64,000 bases of DNA, taken from assembly GCA_052144935.1 (NCBI GenBank), contig JBKQPR010000237.1, positions 60,153-124,152 on the forward strand. Reading direction: 5' to 3'. Both the position numbers and the translations under genes were made by a program. The DNA is from JOPF133 sp052144935. Its GTDB lineage: Bacteria > Acidobacteriota > Terriglobia > Bryobacterales > Bryobacteraceae. Of the stretch, positions 8,823 to 18,399 are shown one piece after another (position 1 is the stretch's first letter; the number at the start of each line of letters is the position of its first letter). The notes under the pieces are model-generated. The model was not told the DNA's origin, searched no databases, and saw only the letters and a list, made by a program, of their open reading frames with translations.

Positions 8823-11660
8823 ATGCACCGTCTGGTATTCTGTTTGGCCGCGGCGGTTGCCGCGCATGCCGCTACGCCTCTGTTCCAAACGTCTTTCGAC
8901 AAGCCGAACCAGGGTTGGACCGTTGTCCGCGGCGCCGCCTGGCCGGATTCGGCGGTCACGCACAACAATAATAAGTCGCTGCGTGTCGACGGGGTAAAGA
9001 ACCAGCCGGACATCTCGATCCGCTTCGCTCCGGTTTCGCTCACCATCGGCAAGCGCTACGAGGTGAGCGGATGGGTGCGGACAGAGGATCTCACGGTGCG
9101 CGACCTGGATCGCTCGCCGATTGCCAGCGGGGCCGCGCTCACCATGGCGTCGATGCCCTTCGACGTGCGCTCTGCGGCGCTCGGAGGCACCCAGCCCTGG
9201 ACGCGCCTCTCGCTGCGCTTCGTGGCCAGCCGCGCGCAAGATCAAGTCCTGTTCACGGTGGCAGACGGCGGAACGTTCCTCGGCGGCAAGGCTTGGGTGG
9301 AAGGCGTCAGCCTGGACGAGGTGTCGTCCAAAGACGAGTGGCCCACGCGCGACGCTGTGCAAACCTTCGGCCCGGCTTACCGCTATCCCGCGGCGGGCTG
9401 GATCTATCTGCACATCGAGGGCAAGCCTTACGAGCGCGGCTACCAGCACGGCCATTTGATGGCCCGCGAGATTCCCGAATATCTGGCGCGCTGCGCGGCC
9501 GACCTGGGCGGATCGCCGGAGAATTGGAGCGAGTACCGCACCAGCGCCAACGCCCTGTTCCTGCGCGGTTTCGACCGCGAGATCCTGGAGGAGATGCGCG
9601 GTATCGCGGATGGGGCGGCGGATGCCGGAGCCAAGTGGCAGAACCGGCGCGTCGACCTGCTGGATATCGTGGTGGCCAATGTGACCGTGGAGATGGGCGA
9701 GTTGCGCTCGGCGATGACGGTTACGCCCACCGGCCTGGAGGGCCTGAGCTTCGATAAGCCGGCCTATGCCCCCACCTCCAGCCAGGCCAGGCGCGACTCG
9801 GTGATGGACCATTGCAGCGCCTTCGCCGCCACCGGGCCGGCCACGCGCGATGGCAAGATGGTGATCGGCCACGTCACCTGGTGGCCGCTCACGTTGGCCG
9901 AGGGGACCAACGTGATGCTGGACATCCAGCCGGCCTCGGGCCACCGGCTGATCATGCAGAGCTACGCGGGCGGCATCGAGAGCGGCACGGACTGGTATCA
10001 GAACGACGCGGGCGTGGTGCTGACGGAAACCACCATCCGCCAGACGCCCTTCAACGCGCAGGGCACGCCGGTGGCCTTCCGCGCGAGGGAGGCGATCCAG
10101 TACGGCGGCAATATCGACGAGGTGGTGGAGAAGCTGGGCACCCGCAACAACGGCCTCTACACCAACGAGTGGCTGATCGGCGACGCCAAGAACAACGAGA
10201 TCGCCATGTACGAGCTGGGCACCAACCACACCAAGCTGTGGCGCAGCTCGAAGAACCAATGGTTCGGCGGCACGCCGGGCTTCTATTGGGGCGATAACAA
10301 CGCCAAGGACCTGGCCATCCGGCTGGAACTGCTGCCCGACCCGCATTCGGCGCCCGAGTATGTGCCCTACGTGCCGATGCCGCGCGACCTGGCATGGCAG
10401 GACCTCTACACGCGGCACCGCGGCCAGATCGACGACCAGTTCGCCTTCCTGGCCTTCCGCACCGCGCCGCTGGTCGCCGCCAGCACCATGGACGCCAAGG
10501 TGGCCACCGCGGATATGGCGTCGCGCCTGATGGTCTGGGCGGAGATTGGCAGGCCCAACCAGCGCGAGTGGGTCCCCGGCCAGGGGCGGGGCAGGAACGG
10601 GTACGCCAAGAATGACGGGCTGTATCCTTCGGGCTACTATTTGTTCAGCGGCGAGCCTTCGGAATCGCTGCGTGCGTCGGTTGGGGAAAACGAGCAGGCG
10701 CGGTTGAAGGCGCCCGCCAAACCGGAGACCACAGCGGAGGCCAGGCCTGAGGGCGGGGCTGGCGGCAGGGCTGGGGGCAGGGCCGGGGGCCGCGGCGGCA
10801 GAGGGGGTGCCAACCAGGACCGTCTGTGGAAGGGATGGGTGCTGCCGGCTTCGGACGCCGATACATGGTTCGTGGCCGGTTCCGCGGCTTACTACCAGAC
10901 CTTGCAGTCGGACGACCTGGAGAAGGCGTTGGCCGCCCGGCGCGCCATGTATCGCGGGCTGAAGCTGAGCCCGGATAACGAAATCAACCGGCACCGCATG
11001 GAGGAGACCAAGGGGGTTCTGTTTCTGGACGGGCTGCGCCGCAAGATGGGTGACGACGCGTTTCTGAAACTCATGACCGATTACTTCGCCGCCAATGCCG
11101 GCAAGGAGGTGACTGCGCAGTCCTTCCTGGACAAGGCCGGCGCCACTTTCGAATTCATCGAACCGGGCGAGGGCCCGGCTTATCTGGCGTCCGACATCTT
11201 GCGCCGCCTGGCCACCGCCGCGATCGTTTACGGCACCGTGCGCGAAGCCGGCGCCAACCGCTATGCCGCCGAACAGATGCAGAGCCGCTTTCTGGACCAA
11301 TACGAGAGCCGTGCGCCGATTTACAAGGATTTCGAGGTCTCCGGCGACTTGCTGCAACATCGCGACGTGGTGTTTGTAGGCCGTCCGGAAGCCAATTCAG
11401 CGCTGGAGGCCTGGGCCGAGCGGCTGGGCCTCAGCTTCCAGGGCGCCAGCTTCAAGATCGATGGGGCGGCGCACGCCTCGGAACGCGAGGCGCTGGTGTT
11501 GGCGGCCAAGAATCCGCTGGATCCCACCCACATGGTGCTGGTCGTCGCCGGCAACGACGCGTTGCGCACCGTGAAAGCCGCCAACGCCGGCGTGGGAGCG
11601 GCGGAGTACCTGCTGTTGGATGATGGCAGTCCGCTGCGCACGGGATTCATCGCGCGGTAA
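8823..11660 (+). CDS. secreted C45-family (Ntn-type) peptidase/acyltransferase-like hydrolase
   Basis: 945 residues with signal peptide at 1-16. Residues about 20-165 resemble a beta-sandwich module (TSFDKPNQGWTVV to WVEGVSLDEV). From about 195 (YLHIEGKPYERGYQHGHL) to 540 lies a C45/phospholipase B-like domain. MDHCSAFAATGP at about 329 gives C331 as the likely nucleophile of the self-processing Ntn fold, followed by KMVIGHVTWW and WLIGDAKNNEIAMYELG. A Gly/Arg-rich linker at about 640-660 leads to a tail (KGVLFLDGLRRKMGDD, FLDKAG) that resembles the last domain of M1 aminopeptidases without its zinc site. GGAG at 8811-8814, nine bases upstream, could serve as ribosome binding site. Substrate unknown. 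Confidence 0.8.
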   Translation: MHRLVFCLAAAVAAHAATPLFQTSFDKPNQGWTVVRGAAWPDSAVTHNNNKSLRVDGVKNQPDISIRFAPVSLTIGKRYEVSGWVRTEDLTVRDLDRSPIASGAALTMASMPFDVRSAALGGTQPWTRLSLRFVASRAQDQVLFTVADGGTFLGGKAWVEGVSLDEVSSKDEWPTRDAVQTFGPAYRYPAAGWIYLHIEGKPYERGYQHGHLMAREIPEYLARCAADLGGSPENWSEYRTSANALFLRGFDREILEEMRGIADGAADAGAKWQNRRVDLLDIVVANVTVEMGELRSAMTVTPTGLEGLSFDKPAYAPTSSQARRDSVMDHCSAFAATGPATRDGKMVIGHVTWWPLTLAEGTNVMLDIQPASGHRLIMQSYAGGIESGTDWYQNDAGVVLTETTIRQTPFNAQGTPVAFRAREAIQYGGNIDEVVEKLGTRNNGLYTNEWLIGDAKNNEIAMYELGTNHTKLWRSSKNQWFGGTPGFYWGDNNAKDLAIRLELLPDPHSAPEYVPYVPMPRDLAWQDLYTRHRGQIDDQFAFLAFRTAPLVAASTMDAKVATADMASRLMVWAEIGRPNQREWVPGQGRGRNGYAKNDGLYPSGYYLFSGEPSESLRASVGENEQARLKAPAKPETTAEARPEGGAGGRAGGRAGGRGGRGGANQDRLWKGWVLPASDADTWFVAGSAAYYQTLQSDDLEKALAARRAMYRGLKLSPDNEINRHRMEETKGVLFLDGLRRKMGDDAFLKLMTDYFAANAGKEVTAQSFLDKAGATFEFIEPGEGPAYLASDILRRLATAAIVYGTVREAGANRYAAEQMQSRFLDQYESRAPIYKDFEVSGDLLQHRDVVFVGRPEANSALEAWAERLGLSFQGASFKIDGAAHASEREALVLAAKNPLDPTHMVLVVAGNDALRTVKAANAGVGAAEYLLLDDGSPLRTGFIAR

Positions 11661-11774
11661 TCAATCGCAGCCCCACCGCTCTCGGGGTGCCCCTCCCAGG
11701 CCCTGCCCTTAGAGTGCGTCAGAGCCGCGACCGTGAGGGAGCGGTGCGGTGCCATTCCGTAACCGCCGCTCCTC

Positions 11775-12209
11775 CTACACCCGATAGAAGTCGGCGCGCC
11801 AGGATTTGACGGCCTTCTTGATGTCATCGGGGGCAAGGTTCTTGTCGGCGGCCTCGCGGGCCAGTTGGGGAAATTCGGCGTCGGAGGCGAAGCGCAGCGC
11901 CACGATCTGCAGCACCCCCAGGCGGGAATCGAGCAGTTTGCCGGTAAGCGCGAAGTGGCGCAGGTTTTCCTCGGCGCGGATGGCGCGGTCCTGCGCCTTG
12001 AGCGCGAAAATCCGGCAGAGGAAAAACAGGATCAGCATGGCCACGGTGAGCACCACGATCAACGAGGCGCTGTAGAGGCGCTGATGGTCGCCCCAGGACT
12101 CGTAAAGGTTGACCCCCGCGCCGATCAAGGTCAGCACGAGCATGAAGAAGAGCACGACGTGGTACAGCGGCACGAAGCGTCTGTGATTGGCGTAGTTTTG
12201 GGTTTCCAT
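11775..12209 (-). CDS. DUF6526 family membrane protein
   Basis: 144 residues. Two membrane helices occupy about 15-35 (LYHVVLFFMLVLTLIGAGVN) and 48-70 (LIVVLTVAMLILFFLCRIF), followed by a soluble region with KAQDRAIRAEENLRHFALTG and a Glu/Lys-rich tail. This layout is that of DUF6526, a small family of unknown function seen in Acidobacteria and Bacteroidetes. AAGGAG lies about eight bases before the ATG. It stands alone, converging with the C45 gene and diverging from the LacI regulator. Confidence 0.75.
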   Translation of the reverse strand: METQNYANHRRFVPLYHVVLFFMLVLTLIGAGVNLYESWGDHQRLYSASLIVVLTVAMLILFFLCRIFALKAQDRAIRAEENLRHFALTGKLLDSRLGVLQIVALRFASDAEFPQLAREAADKNLAPDDIKKAVKSWRADFYRV

Positions 12210-12507
12210 GGATCGCTCCTTGATTCCTTGAGAGACTTCTTAGAATATCGCGGAGTGGGCAGGCCCGGCGTGCCGGTCCTCACGGCCCGTCACGCTACCG
12301 GACAGGGGCACCAGTTCAATGGGTGCTGTAAGCGCTCACCGGAACGATGCCGGGAGGCTCGGCTCCAAGCGTCCGGAGAAAGCCACACGCGAGGCGCGCC
12401 ACCGCCGGGAGGCCCGCGGAACGCAGGCAGCGGGTGGAAGAAGAGCCGGGCGGGATGCGGAGAGACCGCTGTAAGCGGTGCCAGCGTGGACCCCTCCGAC
12501 AAACGGG

Positions 12508-12513
12508 TACAAT
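12508..12513 (+). promoter_or_regulatory. TACAAT -10-like box 12 nt before the LacI-type gene
   Basis: TACAAT lies only 12 bases upstream of the ATG at 12526 and no Shine-Dalgarno fits between. If it is used, the transcript would begin within a few bases of the start codon, giving a leaderless or very short-leader mRNA. Similar spacing recurs at other genes in this window. Confidence 0.35.
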
Positions 12514-12525
12514 GAAAATGCATCC

Positions 12526-13521
12526 ATGAACCTGGAAGAAGTAGCACGGCGCGCCAGAGTATCCACGGCCACCGTGTCTCGGGTGCTGAATAACGTCAGC
12601 GTGGTGAAGAGCGCCACGCGGGCGCGCGTGGTCAAGGCCATCGAGGAACTGAAATACCACCCTAATCTCCACGCCCGCAGTCTCGCCGGGGGAAAGAGCC
12701 GCACCCTCGGCGTGATCGTTTCCAACATGGAGAACCCGTTTTTCTTCGACATCTGCAAGACCATCGAGCAATGCGCGCACGCCGCGGGCTTCGAAATGGT
12801 GGTGTCGAACACCGACTACCGCTCCGAGCAACTGGCTGCCAGCGTGCGGCTGATGATCGGCAGGCGCGTGGCCGGGTTGGCCGCGATCGTCTCCGAAATG
12901 GACCCGGCGCTGATCGACGAGCTGGGCGCAACCGACATCCCGGTGGTTTTCTACGATGTGGGCACTCCGCGCCACAACATAGCCAACATCCGGGTCAACT
13001 ACCGGCGCGGCATGGAGAAGGTGATCGACTACCTCCACAGCCTGGGCCATCGCAGGCTGGGATTTATAGGCCACCACGCGGTGCTGGGACCGATCAACGA
13101 GCGCATGAAATCGGTGATGGACGCGGTCGCGCGGATCCCCTCGCTGGAGGTGCGCACGGCCGCCGACGCCGACACCTTGGACGGCGGCCGCCTGGCCGCC
13201 CGCGCCCTGCTGGATGGCGGCTTCTCCCCCACCGCCCTCCTTTGCGTGAACGACGTCATGGCCGTGGGAGCGCTCCGCGAGCTGCGCGAACGCGGATTGC
13301 GGGTCCCTCAGGATATTTCGGTAACAGGCTTCGATAACGTCAAGTTGTCCGAGTTCTCCTATCCCGCGTTGACCACCGTGCATATCCCGCGCGACCGGAT
13401 CGGCCGCATCGTTTGCGATTACCTGTTGGCCAAGAGCGGCAAGCCGGAAGTGCCCAGTCCGGAAGTGGTGATCGACCCCGAATTCGTGCTGCGCGACTCG
13501 ACGGGACCCGCTCCGGCGTAG
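12526..13521 (+). CDS. LacI-family transcriptional regulator
   Basis: 331 residues from the ATG at 12526; an upstream in-frame extension lacks family similarity and was not used. Residues 1-20 (MNLEEVARRARVSTATVSRV) form the helix-turn-helix and LNN is the hinge-proximal part. LGVIVSNMENPFFFDICKTIE begins the periplasmic-binding-protein-like effector domain, with PTALLCVNDVMAVGAL and PQDISVTGFDNVKLSEF as conserved landmarks near the C-terminus. Such proteins usually repress sugar uptake or degradation genes. The downstream SSS symporter, 345 bp away on the same strand, is the nearest candidate target. Confidence 0.9.
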   Translation: MNLEEVARRARVSTATVSRVLNNVSVVKSATRARVVKAIEELKYHPNLHARSLAGGKSRTLGVIVSNMENPFFFDICKTIEQCAHAAGFEMVVSNTDYRSEQLAASVRLMIGRRVAGLAAIVSEMDPALIDELGATDIPVVFYDVGTPRHNIANIRVNYRRGMEKVIDYLHSLGHRRLGFIGHHAVLGPINERMKSVMDAVARIPSLEVRTAADADTLDGGRLAARALLDGGFSPTALLCVNDVMAVGALRELRERGLRVPQDISVTGFDNVKLSEFSYPALTTVHIPRDRIGRIVCDYLLAKSGKPEVPSPEVVIDPEFVLRDSTGPAPA

Positions 13522-13866
13522 TGCCAGGCGGCCCGTTGGCCCGGCCTGCATGGCAACCTGTAGACTGGGTGCCCTCAGTCGCGGCTCCGATGCGCCTTCA
13601 GACCCGTGACCGCGGACTTCTGAGTTAATCCGTCAAGTGGAAACTTGCAGTTTCTGCCGAAAAGTTTGGGGGAATTTCCACAGGCGCGGTATCACAGGCG
13701 AACCGGCGCCAGCGAGCGGCGTGGGTCTGCTCGTCGGCGGAGAGAAGATCGGATCGCAGGCCGCGCGCTAAAAACGGGCTGAAGAACTATATTCGGTACT
13801 CTCAAGCAACTATACTAGCGAATTGGAGAGACTACCAACTCGTTATCGGAAGGGGGCGCATCGCTC
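13522..13866. other. intergenic region between LacI regulator and symporter
   Basis: No gene recognised in 345 bases. AT-rich boxes (CTATATT, TATACT at about 13786-13816) precede the symporter by 50-80 bases and are plausible promoter elements. GGAAGGGGG sits about ten bases before the symporter GTG start. An operator for the neighbouring LacI protein would be expected here, but I could not pick a clear palindrome. Confidence 0.35.
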
Positions 13867-15423
13867 GTGCTGGGCATCCTCGATTCGGTTATCATCGTCA
13901 TCAGTCTGGCGCTCGTTGTTGGTGCGGTCCTGCGTGCGGCGGGCAAGAAGCAAACGGATGCAGAGTACTTCTTGGCCGGGCGTGACCTGCGGTGGCCCTT
14001 TATCGGCATGTCGCTGCTGGCCTCCAACATCTCAGCCGAGCACGTGGTCGGCCTGGCGGGCGACGGATACCGCGTCGGCATGGTCACCGGCGGGTTTGAA
14101 TGGATGGCCGCCTGGTGCCTGATCATTCTGGCCTCTCTGTTCATCCCTCTCTATCTGCGCAGCCGGATCTACACCATCCCTGAATTCCTCGAGCGCCGCT
14201 TCGGCTGGGGCCTGCGCGCCTTCCTTTCCGGCAATTTGCTGGTGATGAACGTGCTCACCAAGAACGCCATCGATCTTTGGGCAGGCTCGCTGCTCCTGGT
14301 TCTCCTCTTTGGTTGGAACCAGATGGCGGTGATGATCGGCCTCTCCATTTTCACTGCCTTCTATACGATGAAGGGCGGCCTGCGCGCTGTGGTCTACGCA
14401 GACATGGTGCAGGGGACGTGGCTCATCGTCAGCGGCATCGTTCTTACGGTCGTCGGGCTTGTGACCGTTGGCGGATGGACTGGCCTGACCGCACGCGTTG
14501 ATCCCGGTCTCCTCCATATGGTGAAGCCTCTGGATTCCGAGCTTCCCATCACCGGCTTCCTGATAGGGAACCTGTTTGGCGGAATGTTCTATTGGTGCAT
14601 GGACCAGACCAACGTGCAGCGCGTCCTGGGTGCGCGCTCCGTGGACCAGGGCCAGAAGGGCGCCATCTTCGCGGGCTTCCTCAAACTGCTCATCCCGTTC
14701 ATCCTGGTCCTGCCGGGCGTCATCGCCCATGCCCTCTATCCGAATCTCCCGAAAGCCGACATGGCCTATCCGCGCCTTGTCAGTGATTTGCTTCCCGTCG
14801 GGCTTCGCGGGCTGGTGCTGGCCGGGCTCATCGCCATCCTCATGTCCTCGATGAGCGCCTGCTACAACGCCAGCGCCACGCTCGTGGTCCGCGACTTTTT
14901 CCTGCATTGGAAACCCGGACTCTCCGATCGGAGTCAGGTCGTCATCGGGCGCAGGATTACCATGCTGATGGCCGTGCTTGGCGTGCTCGCGGCTCCTTTA
15001 GTGGGACTCTCAGTTACCATCTGGCATTACCTGCAGGTGCTCTCGGCGTATTTGGGCGTACCTTTGGGTGCTGTGATCTTCGTCGGCTTGCTCTGGAAGC
15101 GCGGGAACACTGCCGGGGCCATTGTTGGAGGCGCGGCAGGCTTCGGCCTCGGTTTGTTTCTGTTCCTCGACGAAACCCTAGGTTGGGCGCTAGTGACGCA
15201 CCCCTACCTGGCCTCGTTCCTTCACCGTTCGATCCTGGTGTGGTTCTTCGCAGCGATCACGATGGTTGTGGTCAGCCTTCTTACTGCGCCACCGCCTGAG
15301 TATAGAGTAGAGAGCAACGTGTTCGCTTCCGCTGCGGAGCAGAGTCTGGGAGGGACGGACTATCGGATCTGGGCCGCCGTGCTTTTCGCCTGTACGCTGA
15401 TCCTGTGGTCTACCTTTCGCTGA
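13867..15423 (+). CDS. sodium:solute symporter (SSS family, SGLT-like)
   Basis: 518 residues beginning with GTG, supported by GGAAGGGGG upstream. About 13 hydrophobic helices span the whole length. SSS signatures include DAEYFLAGRDLRWPFIGMSL near the start, GLAGDGYR, PEFLERRFGWGLRAFLSGN, and the MSSMSACYNASATLVVRDFF segment in the sodium-site region at about 320-340. SGLT-type members import sugars, inositol or related solutes with sodium across the inner membrane. The LacI regulator upstream fits sugar uptake. Substrate not determinable from sequence. Confidence 0.88.
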   Translation: MLGILDSVIIVISLALVVGAVLRAAGKKQTDAEYFLAGRDLRWPFIGMSLLASNISAEHVVGLAGDGYRVGMVTGGFEWMAAWCLIILASLFIPLYLRSRIYTIPEFLERRFGWGLRAFLSGNLLVMNVLTKNAIDLWAGSLLLVLLFGWNQMAVMIGLSIFTAFYTMKGGLRAVVYADMVQGTWLIVSGIVLTVVGLVTVGGWTGLTARVDPGLLHMVKPLDSELPITGFLIGNLFGGMFYWCMDQTNVQRVLGARSVDQGQKGAIFAGFLKLLIPFILVLPGVIAHALYPNLPKADMAYPRLVSDLLPVGLRGLVLAGLIAILMSSMSACYNASATLVVRDFFLHWKPGLSDRSQVVIGRRITMLMAVLGVLAAPLVGLSVTIWHYLQVLSAYLGVPLGAVIFVGLLWKRGNTAGAIVGGAAGFGLGLFLFLDETLGWALVTHPYLASFLHRSILVWFFAAITMVVVSLLTAPPPEYRVESNVFASAAEQSLGGTDYRIWAAVLFACTLILWSTFR

Positions 15424-15664
15424 GTATTCTGCGGGATCTCGTTTGCTTCAAGGTTTCGGATGTGCGGCGCGGCCAGCTTGGGTTGACGCTGGTTGGTTTC
15501 AGGGTACTGATCCCTAGGCCGGCGCCCACCTATGCCTCCCAGCTTGCAATGTCCGCTGGCATCAAGCCAATTGCCGGTATCGCCAGCTTTCGGGTCTTCG
15601 ACGCACGCAGCCATAACCAAGAACGCAATGCTGTTAACGCCCCGGCAAACGCCGCGGCTCGTGT

Positions 15665-15980
15665 TCACCCGATTCGAGTGATCCAATCGAAGACCTGTTC
15701 CTGCCGCTGCCTCGGGAAGCGGTTGAAGTCCAATGGCGTATCCAATTCGAGCGCGGACTCCGCGCCCAACAGGCGATAGATCAGTCTGCAGGCGTCCACT
15801 TCGCGCCGCACATCCTCTACCGGTGCGTAACCGTCCAGGAGCGAAGCGACCAGCCTCACCGGCCGGGGCGCAATTAGAGCCAACGCCTGGCTGTAATCAA
15901 AGGGGAGCCGGGATTCGTTCCCCACGAAAAATCCCAGCCGGGGCAGCAATCCGTGCAGATGCGAATGCTGGCGGACGCTT
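15665..15980 (-). pseudogene. C-terminal relic of an alpha/beta hydrolase (esterase)
   Basis: The readable part on the minus strand is LLPRLGFFVGNESRLPFDYS, then ALIAPRPVRLVASLLDGYAP, EDVRREVDACRLIYRLLG and a tail ending FDWITRIG. ALIAPRPVL followed by a loop with Asp/Glu-Asp and a late helix is the acid-residue region of alpha/beta hydrolases of the acetyl-xylan or glucuronoyl esterase type. The nucleophile half is absent and the sequence before it has no family similarity, so this is a truncated gene. The 240 bases to the symporter stop (15424-15664) show nothing recognisable. Confidence 0.6.
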
Positions 15981-16128
15981 TCCGTGCCCTTCTCCGGCGG
16001 CCGTGCAGAGAAACGCTGCCGGTCCGAGACACCGGTTCTGCTGTGAGGAATGCACTTTGAGCCCGCGAGAGCGATGCGGCAGCCTGTTTTGACGCCGACG
16101 AGGGGGCCTCGCGTGCGCTCCCCAGCCC

Positions 16129-16698
16129 TCACTTGCCTTCCACGCGCAGATTATTGACCACCGAAAACACCCCGCTGACGGTGTTGGCTCGCAGGGCGGC
16201 CAGGTCCTTGTCGCTCTGCGTGGCCACCACCCCTTCCAGAGTGACTTTGCCGTTTGCCACGATGATGTGGATAGGCGGCACGGCCTGCAGGGCGTAGCGG
16301 TTGAGCGCCGAATCGCCGTAAATGGTCCGGTACTCAGCCATGCGAATGCGGTCGTCCATGGGCAAGAGGGGCAGCACCTCGATCTGGTTGTCCACCCTTT
16401 CCACTCCCTCGATCTTTTTCACCGCGTTGCCGGCGTCGCTCTTCAGGGTAGGCTTGGTTACCTGGCCCATCAGCGTCACGGTATGGCCTTGGACGCGGAA
16501 TTCCAGATTGTCGAACACGCCGTAATACGGCAGCATCACCAATTCGTGGCGGACCTCACGCGCCAGGCGGTCTTCGCCGGCGGGCTGGTTGGAACTGGCG
16601 GCTGACATCCGGCCTTGCGTGGCATTCTGCGCCAGAACCGGAACCACAGCGAGAAAAGCGGCCGCCAACGCGGGCGCACGAAGGGAAAGCCACTTCAT
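16129..16698 (-). CDS. exported BON-domain protein
   Basis: 189 residues. Residues 1-23 are a signal peptide ending in VLAQ. Two BON units follow: about 45-110 (VMLPYYGVFDNLEFRVQGHT, GQVTKPTLKSDA, VERVDNQIEVLP) and 125-188 (IIVANGKVTLEGVVATQSD, VFSVVNNLRVEG). BON domains are small alpha/beta folds found in periplasmic or outer-membrane-linked proteins such as OsmY and secretins. No lipobox is present. It lies downstream of thiC across a dispersed hairpin repeat and is probably an independent unit. Confidence 0.85.
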   Translation of the reverse strand: MKWLSLRAPALAAAFLAVVPVLAQNATQGRMSAASSNQPAGEDRLAREVRHELVMLPYYGVFDNLEFRVQGHTVTLMGQVTKPTLKSDAGNAVKKIEGVERVDNQIEVLPLLPMDDRIRMAEYRTIYGDSALNRYALQAVPPIHIIVANGKVTLEGVVATQSDKDLAALRANTVSGVFSVVNNLRVEGK

Positions 16699-16713
16699 TT
16701 CTCACCTCCAACG

Positions 16714-16832
16714 GCACCACTGCTCTCACCGCGGAGACACGGAGAGAAGGGAGGAAGCGCGGAGAAGCATCCTCTTGTCTTTCTCTGCGCTTCCTCTGCG
16801 TTCTCCGTGTCTCCGCGGTGAGAGCGGTGCTA
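16714..16832. repeat. dispersed inverted repeat, family A, copy 1
   Basis: The left arm reads CTCTCACCGCGGAGACACGG and the right arm is its reverse complement (CCGTGTCTCCGCGGTGAGAG). Both continue inward as an imperfect, AGAG/CTCT-rich stem around a short loop. The whole element is about 115 bp and fills the gap between thiC and the BON gene. Two further copies lie at 26977 and 60517, each also in an intergenic gap. Confidence 0.85.
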
Positions 16833-16855
16833 CCCACAGCCTAACAAATCCCGCC

Positions 16856-18241
<1,386 letters not shown>

Positions 18242-18259
18242 GAGATTGCTCCTGGTGGC

Positions 18260-18285
18260 CGCGGACGGGATTGCCCCCGCCCGCG
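18260..18285 (-). promoter_or_regulatory. stem-loop upstream of thiC
   Basis: On the + strand, CGGACGGG at 18262-18269 pairs with CCCGCCCG at 18276-18283 around a six-base loop (one G-T pair). The stem can extend by two more pairs. It lies between the small Lys-rich ORF and the thiC ribosome binding site. It could act as an attenuator or simply as an mRNA stabiliser; there is no U-tract, so an intrinsic terminator is unlikely. Confidence 0.35.
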
Positions 18286-18342
18286 CCGGGTTCCTGGGGA
18301 TCGGATGACTTCCGAGCCCGGGGGCCGAAACTTCCAACCCCG

Positions 18343-18399
18343 TTACTTCTTCTTCTTCGGCTTCTTGGTTTCCTTCTTAGGGCTTCTATCCTTTGCCAC
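18343..18399 (-). CDS. 18-residue Lys-rich small protein (unlisted small ORF)
   Basis: A GTG-started ORF encodes MAKDRSPKKETKKPKKKK and stops. Seven bases before the start is AAGGGAGGA, one of the best Shine-Dalgarno matches in the window. The start lies inside the last 14 bases of the glycosyltransferase gene, whose final codons double as the ribosome binding site, so it may be translated by coupling. Half of its residues are lysine. Similar very short MAK...KKE.KKPK peptides exist in other bacteria (from memory); function unknown. It is followed by a stem-loop and thiC. Confidence 0.5.
   Translation of the reverse strand: MAKDRSPKKETKKPKKKK

Noticed and set aside
8661..11360. 899-codon open frame opposite the C45-type gene
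   Set aside because: Antisense by-product of GC-rich third positions; no family features, whereas the + strand has a signal peptide and catalytic motifs.
18242..18342. TPP riboswitch upstream of thiC
   Set aside because: The conserved CUGAGA and ACCUGA-type core could not be found; only a simple stem-loop is present.
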